A DNA stretch of 64,000 bases from Nosema muscidifuracis. Its lineage: Eukaryota > Microsporidia > Nosematidae. The notes beneath the pieces are model-generated. The model saw nothing but the letters and a program-made list of their open reading frames with translations. It had not been told where the DNA came from and ran no database searches. The stretch's first letter is position 1. Every line of letters begins with the position of its first letter. Below, one piece after another: positions 38,246 to 46,625 of this stretch. Position numbers and translations under genes: made by a program. The stretch covers positions 1 to 64,000 of the forward strand of contig JAIOKI010000025.1 in assembly GCA_028335825.1 (NCBI GenBank). Direction: 5' to 3'.

Positions 38246-41200
38246 CTAATCAGTAAATTCATTTAAAATAAATCTTTCTAAAGATTCATAATCAATACTA
38301 AAAGTCTTCTTCTCTTGTAAAGAATAATATGATGATGCATACTTAAAAAATAAAAGTATATCTTCTTCTTTTATAATCTTCTGTTGAAAAAATAATTTCT
38401 TAGTTCCACTAATCTGAAATTTTCTCTTAGGTGGTTCATCGTTTTTAATTAACAATCTTCGATAAACATTATAAAATATTGGTAAAGTATTTAGATCATC
38501 AATAATAGGAGAGTCAATATAAGAAAAATTATTTTTATCAATATTTATAAGAGAGTCAATATAAGGAAGATTATTTTTATCATCTGATTTTTCATTTCTA
38601 TTTAAGTCTTTTCTTTCATTTTTAACATTTTGTCTTTCAATTTTATCATCTAATTTTTCAAATCTACTTAAATCTTGTCTTTCAATTTTATCATCTAATT
38701 TTTCATCCCCTCCTAATTTCTCATTTTTAATACCATCTAATCTCTCATTTCTATTACTATCTTGTATACCTAATAAAGTATTCTTAAATTCAAAAGTAGA
38801 TGTAGAATTAAGTAAAAATAATAAATCTAATACTCTTACTATACAAGACATCTCTACATAATCAATATTACGTGTATTATTAAGATAAGATAATATTTCA
38901 GTATAAACTACAGGAAATAAAGCTACTAACTTAGAATGATTAATCTTTAAACATATTATTTTTATAAGAAACCAAATCTTCTTTCTTACTTTAATAGAAC
39001 TATGTTGAATAAGAGTAACACAAATTTCTATAAATTTAGAATTAAATCCTCCAAATTTGTTATATTCATTAGCAAATATAAGAAAAGCTATTCTTTTAAG
39101 AACATTACACTTATTATTTATATCAGAAGTTTGTGATACAAAAAAACTACTTTCTAATTTATAAACTAAATCATCCATAACATCTAACTTAATCTCAAAT
39201 ATTTTTCTATATAAATAAGCTTTCTCTTTTAATTTAAATTTAAAGAAATCTGAATTATTTAAATATTCAACTATTTCTCTATTCATATTTTTAATAGTAA
39301 CTGATTCATTATTTGATAATTGAATTATCTTATCTATTGTATAAGATTTTAATGTTTTATCTGATGTTCTTAATAATTCAAATAAATATCCTATAAAAGT
39401 TTGTAAAGCACTCTTAATTTTATTTGTATAAGAAATTGTACATAAGAAATCTATTATAATAGTCTTATTAATTTTACTTAACATAGATCTTTGCATATGA
39501 GCTAATGATTGATATATTATAGATAAGAATTGACTAGATTCTTCAGGAAGAACTGAAAATACTTTTAATAAATATAAAAGTATATTAACATCTGTAAATG
39601 ATCTATAATTAATTATCTGATATAATGTTGATAATGAATTCTTATAAAATTCTATTCTTTCTGAAGGAGAACATATTGAATCAAATTTCATTAAAAAAAT
39701 AAATGATCTATCTTGATTAATTGAATATGATACAAGAATATTAGAATATAAATTCTTTTTAAAAGAAAGATTCTTTAAATAATCTTCTGAAAAATCTGAA
39801 TTAATTAAATATTCTATAAAATATCCTGAGAATGTTTTAAATAATAATTCAGAAGATTCTATAATAGCTTTTACCTTTAAATTTTGAATATGATAATCAA
39901 AATTAGTAAAAGATTGTGTTGTGTTCTTATTTGTTATTATATTTTGACCTACTAAATTATTGTTGTAATTTATTGTAGTATTGTTGTAATTAATTGTAGT
40001 ATTTTGATTTACTACATTATTATTGTTATTTACTAAATTATTGTTGTTATTTACTAAATTATTATTGTTATTCTGATTTACATTAATATGGCTCAATAAA
40101 TTATTGTTATTATGATTTACATTGCTATTCCGATTAATAGCATTCTGATTATCAACATTCCGATTAATGCTACATCCTCTAACATATTTGGTATTGAAAA
40201 ATACAATAAATTTCTGAATAAGTGTTTTACTAATAGATGCCCAATTAAATGATGTACAATTCAATTTTATCATTTCTCTTATTACTTCATTAATTATCAT
40301 AAATGAATATCCTTCTTCTTTTAAATTATCTATAAATGAAGGTAAAATAACTCTAGTATGATTAAAATTTAAATTAAAAATAACTTCAAGTAAATCACAA
40401 TAAAAAAAACAACTACTATCTAATATAGTAGAATATCTTGATAAAATTTCTGTATTATTAGCTAATTTCAATAATTTACCACAAGGTAAAACTAATACTG
40501 AATCATTTTTATATTTTATACATATATCTACTATCTTTGATAAATCTAATAATTTAACATCTCTATTATTTAATATATCATTCTCAATTAAAAATTCAAT
40601 TAATCTTATACTTTGAATTTTAATATTTCTAATACTTTCATATGAATCAGATTGTTTTGAATCATTCGCATTTGAAAAAGGTGACATCTCACATAAAAAT
40701 AAATAATTAAGTATATTAAATAATATACTCTTTAAATTTCCTTCATGTTTACCAATAATATTTTTCATTCTTTCTTTATCATAATTTATCATATCAGAAT
40801 TAAGTTCATATCTAAATCTTCTAGATAATTGTAATATATTCTTAAATACTTTAAGAATACCTTTAATTTGTGATATATTAGGTTTATCTAAATAAATATA
40901 ATTCTCTGTTTCTATATTAGATTCTAAAAATTTCTTAATTGTATAAGAAAATACTTCTTTAAAACTATGTATTGATTTTATCATAGATGTAATCATAGGA
41001 TCTCTACCTGAAATTTTACTATTAATTAGGAAAAATATATTATAAAAATAATAAGAATTATTATCTTGAAGTTCAAGTATAAAATATAAAAATAAACAAA
41101 GATTTTGCTTATTTGTTTCATTAACTTTTTTAACAAGTATTTTTTCATATTTCCTTTTAAATATTCTATTATATTCATACATAAGTACTACTATCTGCTT

Positions 41201-43741
41201 TTTATTAGCTATAGAAACATCTTCATCATTACGTATAGTATTAATAATATCTATTTTAGATTTATCTTCTAACATTGATAAAGATTCATTAATTTCTAAA
41301 CCTATACTAAGATTTGATAAATCTTTTTGTTGAAGATTCCACATTTGACCATAATTTTCTTCTGATACAGGATTACCTCTACAAAATCTATACCATAATT
41401 CTTTAAATAACATATCTCCATTTAATTTGTTTGTATCTTCAAATAAAATAATTGAATTTTGTATCATAGATAGTGATTTTGTTATCATAAAATCAAAATA
41501 TTTTTTAACAAAAAAATCTAATCTATAAGAATTTTTATGATTATGATAAAAATCTAAACAAATAAAATAAGTTTTTTCATCTAAATACATTAACAAATAT
41601 TGAATTATTAAAGCTAAATAACTAGTTTCTATTTCTTTTAAAATTTTAGCATTTTCATTCATATAAAAATCATCTATTAAATCAAAAAAATGTTCGCATA
41701 TTTTTTCTGATTGATCTTTAAGATTAATTTTTGGAATATTATATTTTAAAAATTCAAATCTAATAATTTCATCAAAAAGATTATAATTTTCTAATACGAA
41801 TAAAACTAGAATTGGTAAATGAGTTTTCAAAACTGTTTGATCGTATATATTATAATTATTAGTACAGAAATTTATGTATGATAAAATATCTGAAGGTGTT
41901 CCAGTTACTTCCTTTGAAATTTTATTAATTTTGTAATTTGATATCTTTTTTATATTAAAATTATTTTTCTTATTCTTCTTTTTTTTATCAGATATTAAAG
42001 TTTGATCATCTTCTACAACTATTTTATTTAAATTACCTGAAATAAATTTATCTATCTGAGTTTTATTAATAGAATTAGAAATAAAATTTTTTGAATTATG
42101 AATATTCATTCTACTTATATCGATATGATTATCAATATATTTATTATCTTTATCATTATTATTATTTTTAACGATTTGATTATCAATATCTTTAACATAG
42201 TTATCTTGACTACTTATTTTTTTAGTATCCTTATCTTGATTATTCTCAATATATTTGTCATTTTTATTATCATAGTTATCTTGACTACTTATTTTATTAT
42301 TATCAATATCCTTATCATAATTATCTTGACTACTTATTTTCTTAATATCATTATCAATATCTTTATTATCAATACCTTTATCATTATCTTTATTATCAAT
42401 ATCATTTTCAACATCTTTATTATCAATACCTTTATTATTATCTTTATTATCAATATCTTTGTCTTTATCAATATTATCAATACCTTTATCATTATCTTTA
42501 TTATCAATATTATCATTATCTCTATTATTATCAATATTATTATCAATAATACTAGAATCTAAAGATTTCATTTTATTAAATGATTTCTTAAGTTCCATAT
42601 AAAACACTTTCCATAATTTATCTACATCAGTAGTAAAGAAATTTTTACCTATATCAACTATATCTTGTTGTGTAAATTCTTCATTACGATCTAATATTGG
42701 AAATTCACTTAATTTAAATTCTTCATAATCTTTTGTATAAACAAGAACTTTAAATAATAATTCTTCTAAAATTTTCTGTGTTAAATTACTTTTATCTGAT
42801 AATGTAGTAAATATTTTAAAAAAATATTTTGTAGTTGATTTTGTCTTTAAAATTCTTTCTAAAGTTTTAGTTACAATAGAAATATCTGAATTAATTTGAT
42901 CATCTACTAATCCTATCCATAAAAATACTCTTTTATTAAGATTTTGTTCTCTTCTACTAAATACTTGAAACATTCCTTCAAGTAAATCACTATTAAGGTT
43001 ATCTGAAAATACTTTACTTTTAATAGGAAACATATATAATATTAAATCAAGTGTATTTCTTAATATTAATAAATCAGAACTTCTTAATCCTTCTCTTAAA
43101 GCTTTAACTATTAAAATTTTATCACTTACCATTACATCATAATTAACTTTTTCATTCATTAAATAACTAATAACAGATAATCTTGAACTTACACTTTGTA
43201 AATAAATATTCCAAAAAGATAAATAAAAAATCTTTTCACTAATTTTTTCTTTAAACTTGTTAATTATTTCAATTGATTTTCTATAATATTCATTTGATTC
43301 TGATTCTATTGATGGTAATAAACCAAATAAAATATTTATAGTAAAAGGTTCAATTCTCTTACCTAACCCTATAATATATTTATCAATGACTCTTAAATAT
43401 GATCCCATAACTAATATTCTAGAATGACATCCAAAATTTAACAATCCCAATGTATAAATACCAAAATTAACTACTAATTCATCTTCAGAAATTGTTTGAA
43501 AAATTATCGAATAAGTTTCCAAAACCTTTTTATGCACTCCTGCAGGAAGAAGAGGATTTAAACATTGATTTAGTCTTTTGCATAATAATTCTTTTTTTGG
43601 AATATAAGGTAAGGAATAAGCTTGTATAGTTGTGTCTAATGATGTAAGTAATGAAATGAAATCAGGCCATTCACTTGCATTCTTAAATGAATCAAGTTTC
43701 TTTGTAATTTCTAAATTAAATTTTTCATCTTTTGTTGACAT
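38246..43741 (-). CDS. DOP1: Dopey/Dop1 homologue
   Basis: Dopey proteins are large peripheral Golgi/endosome proteins working with Mon2 and P4 flippases in vesicle recycling. The protein is 1,831 aa. The N-terminal 300 residues are clearly Dopey: SEWPDFISLLTSLDTTIQAY, PLLPAGVHKKVLETYSIIF, YTLGLLNFGCHSRILVMGSY and LGLLPSIESESNEYYRKS-like blocks. The C-terminal half is helical-repeat-like. Three low-complexity tracts interrupt it. The first is IDNKDNDKGIDN repeats (about 393-560; 42,060-42,560), the second an Asn-rich tract (about 1,195-1,265) and the third KLDDKIERQ repeats (about 1,660-1,750). Start signal: TAGCCCTTTTTATG. Length is typical of the family. Confidence 0.9.
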   Translation of the reverse strand: MSTKDEKFNLEITKKLDSFKNASEWPDFISLLTSLDTTIQAYSLPYIPKKELLCKRLNQCLNPLLPAGVHKKVLETYSIIFQTISEDELVVNFGIYTLGLLNFGCHSRILVMGSYLRVIDKYIIGLGKRIEPFTINILFGLLPSIESESNEYYRKSIEIINKFKEKISEKIFYLSFWNIYLQSVSSRLSVISYLMNEKVNYDVMVSDKILIVKALREGLRSSDLLILRNTLDLILYMFPIKSKVFSDNLNSDLLEGMFQVFSRREQNLNKRVFLWIGLVDDQINSDISIVTKTLERILKTKSTTKYFFKIFTTLSDKSNLTQKILEELLFKVLVYTKDYEEFKLSEFPILDRNEEFTQQDIVDIGKNFFTTDVDKLWKVFYMELKKSFNKMKSLDSSIIDNNIDNNRDNDNIDNKDNDKGIDNIDKDKDIDNKDNNKGIDNKDVENDIDNKDNDKGIDNKDIDNDIKKISSQDNYDKDIDNNKISSQDNYDNKNDKYIENNQDKDTKKISSQDNYVKDIDNQIVKNNNNDKDNKYIDNHIDISRMNIHNSKNFISNSINKTQIDKFISGNLNKIVVEDDQTLISDKKKKNKKNNFNIKKISNYKINKISKEVTGTPSDILSYINFCTNNYNIYDQTVLKTHLPILVLFVLENYNLFDEIIRFEFLKYNIPKINLKDQSEKICEHFFDLIDDFYMNENAKILKEIETSYLALIIQYLLMYLDEKTYFICLDFYHNHKNSYRLDFFVKKYFDFMITKSLSMIQNSIILFEDTNKLNGDMLFKELWYRFCRGNPVSEENYGQMWNLQQKDLSNLSIGLEINESLSMLEDKSKIDIINTIRNDEDVSIANKKQIVVLMYEYNRIFKRKYEKILVKKVNETNKQNLCLFLYFILELQDNNSYYFYNIFFLINSKISGRDPMITSMIKSIHSFKEVFSYTIKKFLESNIETENYIYLDKPNISQIKGILKVFKNILQLSRRFRYELNSDMINYDKERMKNIIGKHEGNLKSILFNILNYLFLCEMSPFSNANDSKQSDSYESIRNIKIQSIRLIEFLIENDILNNRDVKLLDLSKIVDICIKYKNDSVLVLPCGKLLKLANNTEILSRYSTILDSSCFFYCDLLEVIFNLNFNHTRVILPSFIDNLKEEGYSFMIINEVIREMIKLNCTSFNWASISKTLIQKFIVFFNTKYVRGCSINRNVDNQNAINRNSNVNHNNNNLLSHINVNQNNNNNLVNNNNNLVNNNNNVVNQNTTINYNNTTINYNNNLVGQNIITNKNTTQSFTNFDYHIQNLKVKAIIESSELLFKTFSGYFIEYLINSDFSEDYLKNLSFKKNLYSNILVSYSINQDRSFIFLMKFDSICSPSERIEFYKNSLSTLYQIINYRSFTDVNILLYLLKVFSVLPEESSQFLSIIYQSLAHMQRSMLSKINKTIIIDFLCTISYTNKIKSALQTFIGYLFELLRTSDKTLKSYTIDKIIQLSNNESVTIKNMNREIVEYLNNSDFFKFKLKEKAYLYRKIFEIKLDVMDDLVYKLESSFFVSQTSDINNKCNVLKRIAFLIFANEYNKFGGFNSKFIEICVTLIQHSSIKVRKKIWFLIKIICLKINHSKLVALFPVVYTEILSYLNNTRNIDYVEMSCIVRVLDLLFLLNSTSTFEFKNTLLGIQDSNRNERLDGIKNEKLGGDEKLDDKIERQDLSRFEKLDDKIERQNVKNERKDLNRNEKSDDKNNLPYIDSLINIDKNNFSYIDSPIIDDLNTLPIFYNVYRRLLIKNDEPPKRKFQISGTKKLFFQQKIIKEEDILLFFKYASSYYSLQEKKTFSIDYESLERFILNEFTD

Positions 43742-43845
43742 AAAAAGGGCTAAAATATTCCTTAAATATTTTAAGTGACCAGTTATATTTAACTTGAAAT
43801 TATTGGTGTAAAAAAATATTTTTTAGTTTTTATTTTAAAATTTAA

Positions 43846-44127
43846 AAAAATTATTAGTTTATTTTATGATACTTTAAGTTTCATTATTTTTAACTTTAAA
43901 TTCATAATCCCTTAAATTTTTTATTTATTAAAATATTTAAAAAAATTATTAGTTTATTTTATGATACTTTAAGTTTCATTATTTTTAACTTTTAATTCAT
44001 AATCCCTTAGATTTTTTATTTATTAAAATATTTAAAAAAATTATTAGTTTATTTTATGATACTTTAAGTTTCATTATTTTTAACTTTAAATTCATAATCC
44101 CTTAAATTTTTTATTTATTAAAATATT
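43846..44127. repeat. Tandem repeat, exact period 95 bp, three copies
   Basis: TTATTAGTTTATTTTATGAT begins at 43,851, 43,946 and 44,041. The copies are nearly identical, so the array is recent or homogenised. On the minus strand each carries AAGGGATTATG, which looks like a GGG-type start signal before a 13-codon frame. It lies upstream of the Dopey gene. Confidence 0.9.
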
Positions 44128-44508
44128 GATAGATAAAATTAGTTTAAGAATTCTGATATCTTAAAAATTTCTTTTTAAATCTGTGATCAAACTTTATTTA
44201 AAATAAAAATTTTTATTGGTATAATTTTTTTAAGAAAAAATTATTAAATTTAATAAACTCTCTTTTAGATTTTCTTATATTTTATAAAATAAATTTAACG
44301 ATTTTTATGTATAAATCTTAAAGATCTAACATAAAGTTAAAGTATATAAACTTAAGATTTAACGATTTTAGTAATAATTTTTATGTATAAAATTAATTAA
44401 TTAAAATAAAAAGTTCAATTATATAAGCTTAGAGATTTAACATTAAGTAATATTAAATATGTATAAACCTTAAAGATATGACATTAAGTAATAAGTTTTA
44501 TAAAAAAG
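44128..44508. other. Non-coding AT-rich gap with weak repeats
   Basis: Imperfect units with ATTTTTATGTATAAA and CTTAAAGAT/CTTAAGATT recur between 44,280 and 44,500. No gene is seen. Confidence 0.55.
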
Positions 44509-45027
44509 TTATTTATTAGACATTATAAATTTTAATTGGTAGTCGTATAGATTGATAATATCTACTTGATCTAATATATTACTTTGTTTGTTAATTAATG
44601 AATTTGATAAGGCTAATCCCATTTCCAAATCAAAATTTTCTTTTTTCATAAATATAGGTAGTTTATCTAAATCAAATGAATCTGATTCGAACTCGGGATC
44701 TGTTTCAAAATATGATTCGATCTCGACATTTATTTGACGATATGCTTTGACATCTGATTGAATATTAGAGTTCTCTTTTTCTTCAACTAGATCTTCTTCT
44801 TTAAAGTTTTTTGACTTACTGTATTCTTCTTTAAAGTCTTTCGATTTACTGTATTCTTCTTTAAAGTCTCTTGATTTTATATCTTCATTATAATTATTTA
44901 ATTCAATCTTATCTTTTTCTTTATAATCATTTGATTCAATCTTATCTTCTTTAAAGTCTTTTTCTTTATAATCATTTAATTTTATATACTTTTCTATAAA
45001 GTCTCTTGATTTATCATTATTTGACAT
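44509..45027 (-). CDS. Orphan acidic/Lys-rich repeat protein downstream of SmE
   Basis: Not recognised. It is 172 aa. The N-terminal 90 residues are charged repeats of DFKEEYSKSK and NDYKEKDK type. Residues about 100-172 are more complex (NVEIESYFETDPEFESDSFD, then a helical end). There is no signal peptide or membrane segment. It begins 7 nt after the SmE stop codon, and ATAAGGGTATG forms a GGG-type start signal that overlaps this tiny gap. The two genes may share a transcript or simply be tightly packed. Confidence 0.65.
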   Translation of the reverse strand: MSNNDKSRDFIEKYIKLNDYKEKDFKEDKIESNDYKEKDKIELNNYNEDIKSRDFKEEYSKSKDFKEEYSKSKNFKEEDLVEEKENSNIQSDVKAYRQINVEIESYFETDPEFESDSFDLDKLPIFMKKENFDLEMGLALSNSLINKQSNILDQVDIINLYDYQLKFIMSNK

Positions 45028-45034
45028 ACCCTTA

Positions 45035-45244
45035 TCATTCTAAAATATTTATTGATAAAATACAATCTCCTTTAAGAAGATATCTACTATTACCAGTATC
45101 AATCACTAAATTCATAAATTCATCAAACCCAACTATTTTTCCTCTATGAACTGTATTTCCTTCTCTTTCATAGACTTCTACATTTTTATTATCAATCATT
45201 CCTATATAAATAGCTTCTAGTGGTTGTATTTCTTCCTTATTCAT
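45035..45244 (-). CDS. SNRPE: Small nuclear ribonucleoprotein SmE
   Basis: A core Sm ring protein of the spliceosomal snRNPs. The 69-residue protein is nearly all Sm fold. Sm1 ends with RGKIVGFDEFMNLVIDTG (residues about 33-50), and Sm2 is YLLKGDCILSINIL (about 55-68). The LLKGD form of Sm2 and the IQPLEAIY N-terminus point to SmE rather than LSm5. It is shorter than yeast or human SmE (about 92 aa), with trimmed termini and Sm1-Sm2 loop. The start carries AAGAAGGGTATG, a GGG-type signal. Its presence fits the spliced L37 gene and Cwc25 in the same window. Confidence 0.85.
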   Translation of the reverse strand: MNKEEIQPLEAIYIGMIDNKNVEVYEREGNTVHRGKIVGFDEFMNLVIDTGNSRYLLKGDCILSINILE

Positions 45245-45278
45245 ACCCTTCTTACTTTTTATTTTTTTGAATTATTTC

Positions 45279-45287
45279 TTCCCTTTG
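45279..45287 (+). promoter_or_regulatory. CCC-type start signal of the 73-aa gene
   Basis: TTCCCTTTG directly precedes the ATG at 45,288. It favours this over the in-frame ATG at 45,267. It shares a 43-nt divergent gap with the SmE start. Confidence 0.6.
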
Positions 45288-45509
45288 ATGTCTTTAATTT
45301 CTCTCGATGACATAGTCAAATCTCAAGATTTAGAGAAACTTTTCTTAAGAATAGTTAAGAATAATGATATTATTAAACAGATACGTAATTTTGGGTTTAT
45401 TAATTATGAAGAAATAGAAAGATTTATGGATGATCCAGTTATACAGAAGGAGTTAGAAAGATTTGGTAGATTTAGTATTTTAAGAAAATATAAAAATATG
45501 CATAATTAA
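45288..45509 (+). CDS. Small orphan protein (73 aa)
   Basis: Not recognised. It is a soluble helical protein. The segment FINYEEIERFMDDPVIQKEL (about 40-59) resembles the DP-containing helices of STI1-type co-chaperone domains, but one motif is not enough for a call. The start is the ATG after TTCCCTTTG, seven codons inside the longest open frame. It is transcribed divergently from SmE with only 43 nt between the starts, so both start signals and any promoter must fit in that space. Confidence 0.65.
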   Translation: MSLISLDDIVKSQDLEKLFLRIVKNNDIIKQIRNFGFINYEEIERFMDDPVIQKELERFGRFSILRKYKNMHN

Positions 45510-45655
45510 TTTCAATATATTTTTTATATAAGTTAATTTCGATATATTTTTTATATAAGTAAATATGATTAGTTAATTTCAATATATTTTTTATATAAGT
45601 TAATTTCGATATATTTTTTATATAAGTAAATATGATTAGTTAATTTCAATATAAT
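45508..45655. repeat. Tandem repeat of about 66 bp, just over two copies
   Basis: Units containing TAATTTCAATATATTTTTTA and TATAAGTAAATATGATTAG begin right at the stop codon of the 73-aa gene. Confidence 0.75.
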
Positions 45656-46021
45656 TTATTTTTAAATACATGATTTTAATAAGTTTAGTTTATTGGTAAA
45701 TTTTCAATAAGAAATAAAATATTTTAAGATTAAAAAAATCTACTTTCTGAAAATTTTTAATTATCTTTGTATTGATCGTAATGACTTATTTCAGTGTATT
45801 GAACTTATGTCAGTATATTTTTTTTCTTTAACTTAAGATTCCTAAATTCATCAGTTTACTTTTATATTCTGTTTAATTATAATAGACCTTTTATATTTGA
45901 ATTAAAATGATATTTTTGACAGGTGTTTTTTATTAATTTTATAACGGATTTAGAAATGAATATATAAATTTTAAATTCTGCTTCTTTGATATCAATTAAT
46001 TTACAATACTATTTAAATTAT

Positions 46022-46234
46022 TAATTTAAAAAGAAGATTGTTTTATCTGAATTTCCTTCTGATTACACCTTTTTTAAGGAAATATTTGGTAATATTTTTA
46101 TTATCTCATCAACTAATTTGAAAAACGTCCATGTCTTCTTAGAGGACTTTATAGACATTTCGAAAGTTATCATGAGAAATAATATTGAACTATTTCTGTA
46201 TTTAGTAATTAATTTAATATTAAATAATTTATAA
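46022..46234 (+). pseudogene. Open, start-less coding relic of unknown family
   Basis: About 65 codons are open with more ordinary amino acid use than the surrounding AT repeats (for example SEFPSDYTFFKEIFGNIFII, then LKNVHVFLEDFIDISKVIM). There is a stop just upstream, no ATG at its head and no start signal. It could be a remnant of a lost gene or element. The family is unknown. Confidence 0.3.
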
Positions 46235-46269
46235 TATTACTAAGACATTTTAAGACATCACATATTGAA

Positions 46270-46490
46270 AATTTTTATATGTCTTATAAATTAAAAAAAT
46301 ATACAAACAAAATAAATTAAAAAATATCCTATAAAATAAATTTATACAATCAAAATAAATTAAAGAAACTATACAAACAAAACAAATTAAAAAATTTCTT
46401 ATAAAATAAATTTATACAAACAAAATAAATTAAAAATTATTTTAACAAAACAAATTAAATAATGTCTTATAAATTAAATAAATTTATACA
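46270..46490. repeat. Degenerate tandem repeat (AAATAAATTTATACAAACAA type)
   Basis: Four or five diverged copies with a period of about 40-65 bp lie upstream of the Lhs1-like gene. Confidence 0.6.
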
Positions 46491-46625
46491 AACCAATTTA
46501 TTAAATTAATATTTATAATAAAGAAATATTAAAAAAATGTATTAATAATCTATTTTTAAATAAATATTGATATTCTTATAAAATTAATTTTTAGGTAAAC
46601 AATAAAAAATTTTTAACCCCTTAAA

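Noticed and set aside
44685-44712. GATTCGAACTCGGG, which resembles a tRNA B box on the minus strand
   Set aside because: It lies inside the 172-aa coding frame, and no acceptor stem or A box fits around it.
45035-45244. LSm5 as the identity of the small Sm protein
   Set aside because: The YLLKGD form of Sm2 and the IQPLEAIY N-terminus fit SmE better. LSm5 is the nearest alternative.
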